A DNA stretch of 64,000 bases, from positions 1 through 64,000 of the forward strand of contig NZ_JAIKLE010000030.1 of the NCBI RefSeq assembly GCF_022267315.1, read 5' to 3'. Made by a program: the position numbers and the translations under genes. Source of the stretch: Maribellus maritimus. GTDB taxonomy: Bacteria; Bacteroidota; Bacteroidia; Bacteroidales; Prolixibacteraceae. Position 1 is the stretch's first letter, and every line of letters begins with the position of its first letter. This document shows, piece after piece, positions 8,356-18,092 of this stretch. The notes beneath the pieces are model-generated. The model was not told the origin of the DNA. It saw nothing but the letters and a program-made list of their open reading frames with translations, and did no database searches.

Positions 8356-11300
8356 ATGAAAAAAATTTATTGTGAATTGATTTCCGGAGTATACAATATC
8401 CGGAAGTCCAATTTTTTAAGAAAAATGAGGATCGTTGTATTATTGTTCTTGATTAGTATTACCCAAACTTTTGCTTTGGAAAGTTATGCACAAACAAAAC
8501 GTTTAAGCCTTAATCTACAGGGTGAAACAATCATAAATATTCTTAATAAGATAGAAGACGAATCTGAATTCTATTTTATGTTTGATGCAACGGTTATTGA
8601 CGTAAATCAGCGAAAAAGTATTAAATGTGAAGATCAACCAATCGTAACAATCCTGAATCAATTGCTTGAAGATACGAAAATAGTATATGAGATTAGCGAT
8701 CGACAGATTGTGCTTACCAGTAAACAAGAGTCGGCAGTTGGACAACAAAAAACTGTATCAGGGAAAGTTACCGATTCTTCCGGCGCTCCGCTGCCAGGGG
8801 TAACAGTTGTAGTTAAAGAAACAACGAATGGTACTGTTACCAATGCCAGCGGTGCATACTCGTTAGCTAACGTTTCTGGTGAAGCAATTCTGCAGTTTTC
8901 ATTTATTGGGATGCGAACACAGGAGGTAATTGTTGGTCCCAAAACAGAAATTGATGTTGTAATGCAAGAAGAAGCAATTGGAATTGAAGAAGTCGTCGCA
9001 ATTGGTTATGGTACAACATCCCGACAAAATTTTACAGGTTCGGTAACCACCTTGAAGATTGAAGATTCGCCTGCTGCTTTAAACACAACAACAAACGCCT
9101 TAAGTCTTTTACGCGGAACTACATCTGGCGTTAACCTAACCCAAAATGGAGAGGCTGGAGAAGTTCCTGAGATTCTCATCCGGGGACAAAAATCAATTTC
9201 AGGTGGTTCATCTCCTCTTTTTATCGTAGACGGCGTAATTTTTAGCGGCGGACTTAACGATATAGATATAAATAACATAGAAACCATTACAGTATTAAAA
9301 GATGCAACCTCTTTAGCTGCATACGGTTCAAAGGCAGCCAATGGAGTTGTTATGATAACAACAAAAAAAGGAAAGTCTGGTAAGCCATCTATTGTGTTTG
9401 ACTCTTCGGTTGCTTTATCTACACCTGACAACAAACCTGAAATGAGAGATCCTCAGGGATATTTAGAGTTAATGAATCGGAGATCGGGGTATGCACCCGA
9501 TGCAGACCCTGCATGGATGAGCCCTCTGGAAAGAGCGAATTACGAAGCAGGTACAACAACAAACTGGAGGGATTACATTGTTCGTACAGGAATATTACAA
9601 AACTACTCGCTTAGTTTTTCGGGAGCAACTGAGTATACAAATTTTTACCTATCCAGCGGTTTTCAGGATCAAAAAGGAAATTATTACGGAGATGATTATT
9701 CAAGAAAAACATTTTCAGCCAAAGTTAGTACGAATGTGGCCGACTATATTGAAATAGGCGCAAATGCAAGCACAATCTTAAATAATTATGATGGGGTTAG
9801 TCCAAGCTATGGAGCAGCTATTCACCTAACTCCTTTTGGAGAATCTTTGCTGCAAAATGGTAATATGAGAAAGCATGTGGATGGAAAGGATGTTACCGCC
9901 GTCAATCCACTATGGAATACTTATAATGGCGTCGATCACGAAATGAACCGGAAAACGAATATTTTAGGTGGTTTTATTAATATTGATATTCCAAAGGTTA
10001 CCGGATTAAGCTTCAGAGTTAATGGTTCGTATACCTTACGTTCTTCAGATACAAGGCATTTTACACATGAAACAAACTATCCGGAAATGAGCCTTGGAGA
10101 TGACGGGTATACTACGGAAATTTTTGACATGCACCTAATCGACGCTAACGGTTATATAATTGAGAGCTCAAATACATCGTGGGTGCTAGATAATATTTTA
10201 AATTACACAAGAGAAATTAATGATCACTATATCAATGCATCTTTGGTTTACACCCGGAATTCAACTAAAATTGAAAATAAAAGGATTTCCGGTTCAGACT
10301 TTACCGGGATAGGAAATACAATTTTAGGAGTTTACGGACTTCCAAATGCTGAAGTCCAGAAAATTGAAAATTTCAATTATTCTCTTCACAATGATATTGG
10401 ATATTTAGCCCGCATGAACTATTCACTTAAAAATACTTATCACCTGAATATTTCAACCCGTTACGATGGATCCTCTGTTTTTGGGACCGACAAGAAATGG
10501 GGATTCTTTCCCGCAGTTGGTGGGGCATGGACAATCTCAAACGAGGGATTTATGAAAAATGTCCATACTATTGATAATTTGAAACTTAAACTTTCGTGGG
10601 GATTAAATGGGAATCAGTCTTTAGCTCCGTACGGAACACTTTCAACAGTCGCCATGGGCCGCGGAGGACAGAATATTTATTACTTCGGTGATGTGGTATA
10701 CGGGCAAAGTCTTTCAGCTTTAGGAAACAGCGAGCTCGGATGGGAATCTACTACTTCGGTTAATTATGGATTTGAAGGCGATATATTGCAGAGACGTTTA
10801 CATATTGGGTTCGACGGTTATAAATCAATAACAAAAGATCAAATATTTGAACGGGTGATTCCTGTAATGGGGACAGGTTTAACAACTCAGTACGCAACCA
10901 TGGGAAGAGTAGATAACTGGGGAGCTGAACTTAATATATCAGGTTTAACGGTTAGTAAAGGAGATTTTCAGTGGAATACAGGACTTATATTTTATATTAA
11001 CCGGAATAAATTGGTAGAACTTTATGGCGATGGACAGGATGATATTGCGAATAGTTTATTCCTTGGTAAGTCTTTAGGGGCAATCTATGGTTATAAATGG
11101 GATGGGATTGTTCAGGAAGGAGAAGAGAATTATTTGTCAAATATATCTGCTACTCCCGGAGATGCAAAGTATGCCGACCTGTCTGGCGATGGGCAATTAA
11201 CTGCGGCAGATCGTACAATTCTGGGCTACTCAAAAGAAAATTTTCATATGAGTATGACCAACACATTTAGATACAAAAATTTTGAAGCTTATATTTTAAT

Positions 11301-11694
11301 TAACGGGATTTTCGGCGGAAAAGGATATGGCATGGCACGAAATAACGATTATTATCTTACGGCTGACGGATATCAATACAATAATACTTTGGATCATACC
11401 TACTGGACTGCTGAAAATAAAAGTCCGGAGTTTCCCAGGTGGGATTATATGGACGAAAAATTTATTGCTCTTCAATCTTATGGTTTTGTCAGATTGCAGG
11501 ACGTAAATGTTTCTTATAATTTTAATAGTGATATGTTAAGTCGATATGGTTTAAGAGGCCTTAAACTTTATGTTACCTGTTCAAATCTCTTTTTCTATTC
11601 CCCTCATTGGAAAGGAAGTGATCCCGAGGTTCGGAGCATAAACATTGCCCAGCTTCCAAGGACATTTAATTTTGGTTTGAACGTAAAATTCTAA
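8356..11694 (+). CDS. SusC/RagA-type TonB-dependent outer-membrane transporter of PUL A
   Basis: This 1112-residue protein has a long N-terminal leader with a signal peptide (RIVVLLFLISITQTFA, ~25-45), an STN domain (~47-127), a carboxypeptidase-regulatory-like domain (~135-195, VSGKVTDSSGAPLPGVTVVV), a TonB-box-like stretch before AIGYGTTSRQNFTGSV, a plug (LFIVDGVIFSGG, LKDATSLAAYGSKAANGVV), and a ~750-residue beta-barrel ending in an aromatic F. The STN domain marks it as a transducing receptor that signals to FecR. It imports oligosaccharides together with the SusD lipoprotein that follows 11 bases later. Confidence 0.96.
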   Translation: MKKIYCELISGVYNIRKSNFLRKMRIVVLLFLISITQTFALESYAQTKRLSLNLQGETIINILNKIEDESEFYFMFDATVIDVNQRKSIKCEDQPIVTILNQLLEDTKIVYEISDRQIVLTSKQESAVGQQKTVSGKVTDSSGAPLPGVTVVVKETTNGTVTNASGAYSLANVSGEAILQFSFIGMRTQEVIVGPKTEIDVVMQEEAIGIEEVVAIGYGTTSRQNFTGSVTTLKIEDSPAALNTTTNALSLLRGTTSGVNLTQNGEAGEVPEILIRGQKSISGGSSPLFIVDGVIFSGGLNDIDINNIETITVLKDATSLAAYGSKAANGVVMITTKKGKSGKPSIVFDSSVALSTPDNKPEMRDPQGYLELMNRRSGYAPDADPAWMSPLERANYEAGTTTNWRDYIVRTGILQNYSLSFSGATEYTNFYLSSGFQDQKGNYYGDDYSRKTFSAKVSTNVADYIEIGANASTILNNYDGVSPSYGAAIHLTPFGESLLQNGNMRKHVDGKDVTAVNPLWNTYNGVDHEMNRKTNILGGFINIDIPKVTGLSFRVNGSYTLRSSDTRHFTHETNYPEMSLGDDGYTTEIFDMHLIDANGYIIESSNTSWVLDNILNYTREINDHYINASLVYTRNSTKIENKRISGSDFTGIGNTILGVYGLPNAEVQKIENFNYSLHNDIGYLARMNYSLKNTYHLNISTRYDGSSVFGTDKKWGFFPAVGGAWTISNEGFMKNVHTIDNLKLKLSWGLNGNQSLAPYGTLSTVAMGRGGQNIYYFGDVVYGQSLSALGNSELGWESTTSVNYGFEGDILQRRLHIGFDGYKSITKDQIFERVIPVMGTGLTTQYATMGRVDNWGAELNISGLTVSKGDFQWNTGLIFYINRNKLVELYGDGQDDIANSLFLGKSLGAIYGYKWDGIVQEGEENYLSNISATPGDAKYADLSGDGQLTAADRTILGYSKENFHMSMTNTFRYKNFEAYILINGIFGGKGYGMARNNDYYLTADGYQYNNTLDHTYWTAENKSPEFPRWDYMDEKFIALQSYGFVRLQDVNVSYNFNSDMLSRYGLRGLKLYVTCSNLFFYSPHWKGSDPEVRSINIAQLPRTFNFGLNVKF

Positions 11695-11705
11695 AATTCG
11701 GAAAT

Positions 11706-13472
11706 ATGAAAGCAATAAAAATTTTATCTATAGTAGCCTTACTTTTTGTACTAAGTTGCAATGATGACGAATTCCTGAAAGAAAAACCTAAGAGTATTTA
11801 TACGATATTGAACGCATTTGACAAAAGCAGTCAGGTTGAAGCTCAATTAACCATGTGCTATATCAGGCTTTATGGGTACTACGGACAAAGCACCAACGGC
11901 TGGACAACCATTTATGAATTCAAATCTAATGGAACTGATGTACTGGATGTTCCGTACTGGAGGCATGGTGGTACCGGCGGATTTTCCAATTTCAGTACAT
12001 GGAGTACAACTTCAAGCTTCGTGGAAACTGTTTGGAATGAAATGTACCAGGTAGTTAGTTATGCGAACCTGACACTTTTAGGAACCAATATGGAAAATAT
12101 ATCGTGGGGCAGTGAGGAATACAGGACAAGATTAATCGCTGAAGCCAGGTTTTTCAGGGGATACTCTTACCTTCGACTGGCAGAAATATTCGGAGGAGTA
12201 CCCATTGTTGAAGAATTTGATGAAGAGCTAAGGTTTGATTATGTTCGGTCTACCCGCGAGCAGACTTATCAATTTGCCATAGATGACTTATTGTACGCCT
12301 ACGAAAACTTACCGGATTATCCTCAGGAAGACGGCCGGGTGGCAAAAGGAGCTGCCGGACATATATTAGCCGAGGCTTATTTGTCTATGGGGGTTGAAAC
12401 GGGAGATAACAGTAATTATACAAACGCCATCAATTATGCAAAAGCAACGATTAGCCTCCATCCGTTGATGACCTCCAGGTTCGGAGTTCGTGCAAATCCT
12501 AACGATAATTCAAGCAACAGGGGAGTAGCTACATATCTTCCGGATGGGAATGTTTTTGGAGATTTGTTTTACCCCGGGAATTATGATTACAGTATAGGAA
12601 ATACAGAAGCTGTATGGACATTACAAACTCCTACTTATGAGCAATCAGATGAAACAGGTGGTCAAACTTCCAGGGAACCATTTATTCTTGGTCCTGTGCT
12701 AAGAGATATTAGCTGGAAACCTGAATATGTAGAACCGGGTTCCGCAGCCGGTCCCTGGAAAGCAGTATCAGAGGAATATAATACAGCTACTTTTCCGGCT
12801 TATATGGGAGGTTTTGGAATCAGTGAGGCAAAAGCAACTCAATATGCTTATTTTGATGTTTGGAAGGATCCTACAGATATACGTTATCAGGAGAACGTCA
12901 CGGTTCGGACGATGTATAAGTGTACTGATCCTGACCATAGCATGTATGGAAAAGAAGTCCCTTTGTCAATGATTGATCCCAATCCCAATGTATTTTCAAA
13001 ATATGCTCCTATCTTTTCTAAAATTACACCTCTTGATGAATGGTCGTACAGGAGTACCGACAACCTGCATTTTGGATATAATCATGATAATTATGGTATT
13101 CGTTCAGCCGAAACGTATTTACTGTTAGCTGAGGCATACCTTCGTTCAGATCAGACGGGTCTGGCTGCAGAAGCAATTAACAGAGTTCGGGGGCGTGCTC
13201 AATGCACAACGATGTACTCTGCTGGCGATATCGATATAAACAGTATTTTGGATGAACGGATTCGCGAATGTTTGTTTGAAGAAGGAAGGTGGTTTACCTT
13301 ACTTCGTATGGAACCGGAAGTTTGGAAACAGCGTATCTATGATCATTCAATGTTTATTGCAGATTATCCAAATTATTCTTTACCAATTACATGGGAATTG
13401 TGGCCAATTCCCCAAAATGTTATTGAATTGAATACAGATGCCGAGTTCCCTCAGAATTCTGGTTGGGAATAA
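11706..13472 (+). CDS. SusD/RagB-type surface glycan-binding lipoprotein of PUL A
   Basis: This 588-residue protein begins with a lipoprotein signal (ILSIVALLFVLSC, acylated Cys at 18) followed by NDDEF, an acidic lipoprotein export signal of the Bacteroidota type. The SusD fold is shown by the TPR-like helices (ARFFRGYSYLRLAEIFGGVP near 150) and the C-terminal RSAETYLLLAEAYLRSDQ and INRVRGRA signatures. The end WPIPQNVIELN is the usual SusD ending. It would cap the SusC barrel and select the glycan, probably a rhamnose-rich oligosaccharide given the next genes. Confidence 0.95.
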   Translation: MKAIKILSIVALLFVLSCNDDEFLKEKPKSIYTILNAFDKSSQVEAQLTMCYIRLYGYYGQSTNGWTTIYEFKSNGTDVLDVPYWRHGGTGGFSNFSTWSTTSSFVETVWNEMYQVVSYANLTLLGTNMENISWGSEEYRTRLIAEARFFRGYSYLRLAEIFGGVPIVEEFDEELRFDYVRSTREQTYQFAIDDLLYAYENLPDYPQEDGRVAKGAAGHILAEAYLSMGVETGDNSNYTNAINYAKATISLHPLMTSRFGVRANPNDNSSNRGVATYLPDGNVFGDLFYPGNYDYSIGNTEAVWTLQTPTYEQSDETGGQTSREPFILGPVLRDISWKPEYVEPGSAAGPWKAVSEEYNTATFPAYMGGFGISEAKATQYAYFDVWKDPTDIRYQENVTVRTMYKCTDPDHSMYGKEVPLSMIDPNPNVFSKYAPIFSKITPLDEWSYRSTDNLHFGYNHDNYGIRSAETYLLLAEAYLRSDQTGLAAEAINRVRGRAQCTTMYSAGDIDINSILDERIRECLFEEGRWFTLLRMEPEVWKQRIYDHSMFIADYPNYSLPITWELWPIPQNVIELNTDAEFPQNSGWE

Positions 13473-13483
13473 AATAGAATCAT

Positions 13484-13531
13484 AAGGATAGATAGCATGT
13501 TGAATTATTAAATAATACATGCTATCCTTTA
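13484..13531 (+). terminator. Hairpin after the PUL A susD gene
   Basis: A perfect 10-bp inverted repeat, GATAGCATGT (13491-13500) with ACATGCTATC (13517-13526), is followed by a short T stretch. It could extend as AAGGATAG/CTATCCTT with a four-base bulge. It may partly terminate or stabilise the susCD transcript before the enzyme genes. The gap to the next gene (251 bases) holds nothing else that I can name. Confidence 0.5.
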
Positions 13532-13723
13532 ACGACCCTGTTAAATCTTTCTATCTGTTGAATAGAAGTATCAAGCGGAAATGATTAATGACTCGATAAG
13601 AAATCGTTTTTAATTAAAACATTGAAAACATCTGCCTTAACATTCATCGTGAATTTTAACTGATTCATAGTTCAATTCCAGCTCTAACAACATAAAATTC
13701 GATATATTTTAAACAAATGCCAT

Positions 13724-16402
13724 ATGATAACTCATTTTTGGAAAGCAATAATTGCTACAATAATATTATTAACACAACTAAATGCTAAAGCCGAAATAAA
13801 AGTTGTAGATCTTCAGTGCGAATACCTAACCAATCCGATCGGGATTGATGTTCAGGTTCCGCGGTTTTCATGGAAGCTTTTAGAAGCCGATGATGTTAGG
13901 GGACAATACCAAACCGGTTATCAGATAATGGTTTCCTCTGAGCCGTCTTTGCTTACAAAAGATAATCCGGATTTATGGAATAGTGGCTGGATAGAATCCG
14001 ATGGTTCTGTATTAATACCATATGCCGGAGAAAAATTAAAATCAGAGAATATTTGCTACTGGAAAGTTCGTGTAAAAGATAAAAAAGGCATTGTAAGTGA
14101 TTGGAGTAAACCTGCAAAGTTTACGCTCGGATTGTTGTCCTCATCTGACTGGAAAGGCGAATGGATAAAGCATCCGTCAGCGCCAGTGGAAAAGCATATT
14201 TGGTTTCGGAAGAATTTTTCTCTGGATGAGCCTGTTACTTCAGGTTTTATTTATGTGGCATCGGCCGGTTATCACGAGCTTTATATAAATGGTGACAAAG
14301 TTGATTCCCAAAGGTTATTGGCTCCCACTTTAACCCGGCTCGATAAACGTATCTTATACGTAACATATGACATTAGCAAGTTTCTGAAAAAAGGCGAAAA
14401 CACCATTGCTTTTTGGACTGGCCCCGGTTGGGCAAGATATAGTTATTTCAATACTTACCCTGCTATTTTAGCTCAAGTGTCAGTAGACTCAGGCGACGGG
14501 CAAAAAGTAATTTTAAGTACCGATACAAGCTGGCGCTGTGGAATAAGTTCAAGTGAAAATACAGGTGGAACAGAGTTCGCTGACAATGGTGGAGAAGCCA
14601 TAGTTGCGGCACGGCATGTTCAAAACTGGAATAAAACTGATTTTGACGACAGCAATTGGGCACTTGCCGACGAGGCAAATATTACCGCTGAGCTTTCCGC
14701 CCAAATGATTGAACCAACGAGTATTATTGATACACTGCATGTAAAGCAAATTACGGGTTCAAATCCCTGTCGTATTGATTTTGGGAAAAACTTTACAGGT
14801 TGGGTGAACATTAGAATGTTTAATCTCTCTGCCGGAGACACGGTTTATATCAGAACAAACGACGATTCACTTTCAGTGCAGGATAGTAAGCAGATGAGTT
14901 TTTATGTTAGCGATGGAAAACCGGTCGGGGTTTTTGAAAACCGGTTTAATTACATGGCCGGGAGGTTTGTTACAATTGAAGGATTGAAAAAGAAGCCAAT
15001 TGCATCAGATATTACCGCTTACGCGATCGGAACTGATATAAAAAGAACCGGCTATTTTTCCTGTTCTGATAGTCTTTTCAACAAAATTTATGAAACGGAC
15101 TTATGGACTTTCAGAGCGAATACAACTGAGGGCTATACTTCAGATTGCCCCCACCGGGAAAGATTGGGATACGGAGAAGAGAATTTTTCAACCATTTGGG
15201 GGTGTGGTCTGCCAAACTACAATGCAGGAGCATTATACACAAAAGTTATTCGCGACTGGTGTGATGTTCAGGAAGAAAATGGCTGGATTAACCATACAGC
15301 ACCACAAATTAACGAGCATTTTGGTGGCCCGATGTGGAGTAGCGCCCCGTTAAACTTATCCTGGGAATTTTATCAAATCTATGGCGATAAGAAAATATTA
15401 GACTTGTCTTACACAACAAGTAAAAAATGGCTGGATTTTTTGTCTTTGTATGTAAAAGATGGTTTGTTGACTCCATATAGTGAGCACTGGGGAAAATTCC
15501 TGGGCGACTGGTTGGCTCCCAATTTCAGAACAGAAAGAGGTAATTCAAAAGAAGCAATATATTTCAATAATTGTGTGTATGCATATAATCTTCAAACTTT
15601 TGTAAAAATAGCTGAAATTTTAGGAAACGATGAGGATGTAAAAAAATACGGAGATCAACTTGATCTATTAAAAAACAATATCCAGGTAAGCTACTTTAAA
15701 CCGGACTCAAATATATATATGCAAGGACGCCAGGTACAACTAGCTTTCCCTCTGTTAGCTGACATAACTCCTGAAAATCTAAAAAGTGACGTGCTGGCTA
15801 ATTTTAAAGAAGATATTCATAATGAACATCCTTATCTGGATATGGGGAGTTCGGGCGTGCCTGTGTTATTAAAATTTTTGGTTGAAAATGCAGATATGGA
15901 TGATGTTCTCTACGATCATCTTTCTAAAACCAGCCAACCATCATACGGATATTTCCTCGCCAATGGCGAAACCACTTGGCCTGAATATTGGAATGGAAAG
16001 GTTCCCAGCAGAATCCATACATGTTATACCGGAATTGCGTCTTGGTTTATCAAAGGCCTGGGGGGAATTTCCAGTGATCCTGAAAAGCCCGGTTACAAGA
16101 ATTTCATAATAAGACCGGCATTCCCTGGGGATCTTGCTTATGCAAACACAAAAATTGAATCGTTATATGGTACCATTAAAAATAACTGGGTACATGATGG
16201 TAGCCGCATTGTGATGAATGTGGGAATACCGGTGAATTCCCGGGCAAAGGTTTATGTCCCGGCGAATGAGGCCAGTGATGTTACGGAAAGTGGATTAAAA
16301 ATTCAGAAAAATTCCGGAGTGGAATTTATGAAAATGGAAGGCGCCTACGCAGTTTTTTTAGTTCCGTCAGGAAAATATAAATTTGAATCTCATATTAATT
16401 AG
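13724..16402 (+). CDS. Secreted alpha-L-rhamnosidase, GH78
   Basis: This 892-residue protein with a signal peptide (WKAIIATIILLTQLNAKA) has the standard multidomain bacterial rhamnosidase layout. It starts with LQCEYLTNPIGIDVQVPRFS, then accessory beta-sandwich domains with a rhamnose-binding-type segment (WIKHPSAP...KHIWFRKNF). The (alpha/alpha)6 catalytic domain starts near 460, with the catalytic block DCPHRERLGYGEEN (~471-485) and GETTWPEYWNG (~747-757), and the protein ends in a C-terminal beta-sandwich. The Glu residues in these two blocks are the expected acid and base. It should release terminal alpha-L-rhamnose in the periplasm or at the surface. Confidence 0.94.
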   Translation: MITHFWKAIIATIILLTQLNAKAEIKVVDLQCEYLTNPIGIDVQVPRFSWKLLEADDVRGQYQTGYQIMVSSEPSLLTKDNPDLWNSGWIESDGSVLIPYAGEKLKSENICYWKVRVKDKKGIVSDWSKPAKFTLGLLSSSDWKGEWIKHPSAPVEKHIWFRKNFSLDEPVTSGFIYVASAGYHELYINGDKVDSQRLLAPTLTRLDKRILYVTYDISKFLKKGENTIAFWTGPGWARYSYFNTYPAILAQVSVDSGDGQKVILSTDTSWRCGISSSENTGGTEFADNGGEAIVAARHVQNWNKTDFDDSNWALADEANITAELSAQMIEPTSIIDTLHVKQITGSNPCRIDFGKNFTGWVNIRMFNLSAGDTVYIRTNDDSLSVQDSKQMSFYVSDGKPVGVFENRFNYMAGRFVTIEGLKKKPIASDITAYAIGTDIKRTGYFSCSDSLFNKIYETDLWTFRANTTEGYTSDCPHRERLGYGEENFSTIWGCGLPNYNAGALYTKVIRDWCDVQEENGWINHTAPQINEHFGGPMWSSAPLNLSWEFYQIYGDKKILDLSYTTSKKWLDFLSLYVKDGLLTPYSEHWGKFLGDWLAPNFRTERGNSKEAIYFNNCVYAYNLQTFVKIAEILGNDEDVKKYGDQLDLLKNNIQVSYFKPDSNIYMQGRQVQLAFPLLADITPENLKSDVLANFKEDIHNEHPYLDMGSSGVPVLLKFLVENADMDDVLYDHLSKTSQPSYGYFLANGETTWPEYWNGKVPSRIHTCYTGIASWFIKGLGGISSDPEKPGYKNFIIRPAFPGDLAYANTKIESLYGTIKNNWVHDGSRIVMNVGIPVNSRAKVYVPANEASDVTESGLKIQKNSGVEFMKMEGAYAVFLVPSGKYKFESHIN

Positions 16403-16569
16403 TCGGGCATAAAATAAGATATATTGGCCTTATGATGCGTTTTTTCTTACCGTGTTAGATGGCTAAAAGAATAACAACGGCTAATTTAATGAACATGGAA
16501 AAAGACATTTCCTGATTCGTTTAGCACAAACAAAACAATTATGTTGTATTTCACCGGGTTCTTTTTGAA

Positions 16570-18003
16570 ATGAATAATTATAATGAGATGAAAATTAAAA
16601 TAGGACTTTTGGGTATTGGTCTTAATACCTACTGGAACCAGTTTGATGGATTGCTGGATAATCTTCTAAACTATCAAAAACAAATAAAAAATAAGATCGA
16701 AGACTCAGAAGTAGAGGTTGTTGATGAGGGGATGGTTGATAGCCCGGAAAAGGCTCGTTCTGCCTCTGAGTTTCTGCAAACACAAAATATTGAGGTTGTG
16801 TTTCTCTATGTTTCAACTTACGCGTTATCATCAACCGTTCTGCCGATAGCTCAAAGAGTAAAAGTTCCGGTGGTGATTTTGAATCTTCAGCCCGTTCCCC
16901 GGTTAGATTATGAAGCTTTTAACCGTTTAGGAGATCGGGGTAAAATGACAGGTGTTTGGTTAGAACACTGTCAGGCTTGCTCGGTTCCTGAAATCGCATC
17001 GGTATTTAACCGAGCAGGTATTTCTTATAATCTGGTAACCGGTTATCTGAATGATGATGAAGCCTGGAATGAAATAAAAGGATGGCTAGAGGCGGCTAAA
17101 GTTGCTACTGCTTTACGCAATAACCGCTTAGGGATATTGGGCCACTATTACAACGGAATGCTCGATGTTTATACCGACATTACAAAACAGTCTGCTGTAT
17201 TTGGCACCCACATGGAGCTAATAGAAATGTGCGAACTAAAGAAATACCGAGATTTGGTTAGTACTGATGAGGTAGCAAAGAAAATTGAAGAATTCAACGA
17301 AACTTTTGATGTTTCCGAGGAATGTGAAGTTGCAGAAATCGAACGTGCTGCAAAAACATCTGTTGCACTCGATAAGTTGGTTGAATCCCGCAATTTGGGA
17401 GCCATGGCGTATTATTACGAAGGAGAAGATGGTAATGAATACGAAAATATTGTCACCTCGGTAATTGCAGGAAATACTTTGCTTACCGGGAAAAACATCC
17501 CGGTTGCGGGCGAGTGTGAGGTGAAAAACGCTCAAGCCATGAAAATAATGGCAGAATTTGGGGCAGGAGGCTCTTTTTCTGAATTTTATCTGATGGATTT
17601 TGAAGACGATGTTGTTTACCTTGGTCACGATGGTCCGGCTCACCCGTTAATTTCAGAGGAAAAAGTAAAACTTGTTCCGCTGCCCATATATCACGGAAAA
17701 CCCGGCAAAGGCTTATCCATTCAGATGAATGTTAAAAATGGCCCGGTAACCCTGCTTTCTGTCGTGGAAGGCAAAGACGAAGTTTTTCTGTTATGTGCAG
17801 AGGCCCAGGCGGAGGAAGGACCAATTTTGCAAATTGGCAATACCAATAGTCGCTATCGTTTTTCTATAGGCGCAAAAGAATTTATGAATCAATGGTCTGT
17901 GCAAGGGCCGGCACATCATTGTGCAATTGGCGTCGGACATATTGCTGATAAGATTGAAAAGCTTGGCCGGTTATTAAAGATTAACGTCGTTCAAATTTGC
18001 TAA
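16570..18003 (+). CDS. L-arabinose/L-fucose isomerase-family protein
   Basis: This 477-residue protein has no signal peptide, so it is cytoplasmic. It matches the L-arabinose isomerase-like group found in glycan loci: KIGLLGIGLNTYWNQFDGL at the start, VVFLYVSTYALSSTVLPIAQ, RLGILGHYYNGMLDVYTD, then AGECEVKNAQAMKIMAEFGA with the Glu expected to bind the metal, and GPAHHCAIGVGHIADKIEKL at the end with a conserved His. It would interconvert an aldose and a ketose released by the locus. Arabinose, rhamnose and fucose-type sugars cannot be told apart here. The Met at 16588 is an alternative start. Confidence 0.85.
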   Translation: MNNYNEMKIKIGLLGIGLNTYWNQFDGLLDNLLNYQKQIKNKIEDSEVEVVDEGMVDSPEKARSASEFLQTQNIEVVFLYVSTYALSSTVLPIAQRVKVPVVILNLQPVPRLDYEAFNRLGDRGKMTGVWLEHCQACSVPEIASVFNRAGISYNLVTGYLNDDEAWNEIKGWLEAAKVATALRNNRLGILGHYYNGMLDVYTDITKQSAVFGTHMELIEMCELKKYRDLVSTDEVAKKIEEFNETFDVSEECEVAEIERAAKTSVALDKLVESRNLGAMAYYYEGEDGNEYENIVTSVIAGNTLLTGKNIPVAGECEVKNAQAMKIMAEFGAGGSFSEFYLMDFEDDVVYLGHDGPAHPLISEEKVKLVPLPIYHGKPGKGLSIQMNVKNGPVTLLSVVEGKDEVFLLCAEAQAEEGPILQIGNTNSRYRFSIGAKEFMNQWSVQGPAHHCAIGVGHIADKIEKLGRLLKINVVQIC

Positions 18004-18092
18004 ATGTTAATGAGAAGCAAAATATAAATCGATGATAATCAGGATTTAATTAGCTGATTAAGTTTCAAAATGAAAACTAAACAAAATAAATT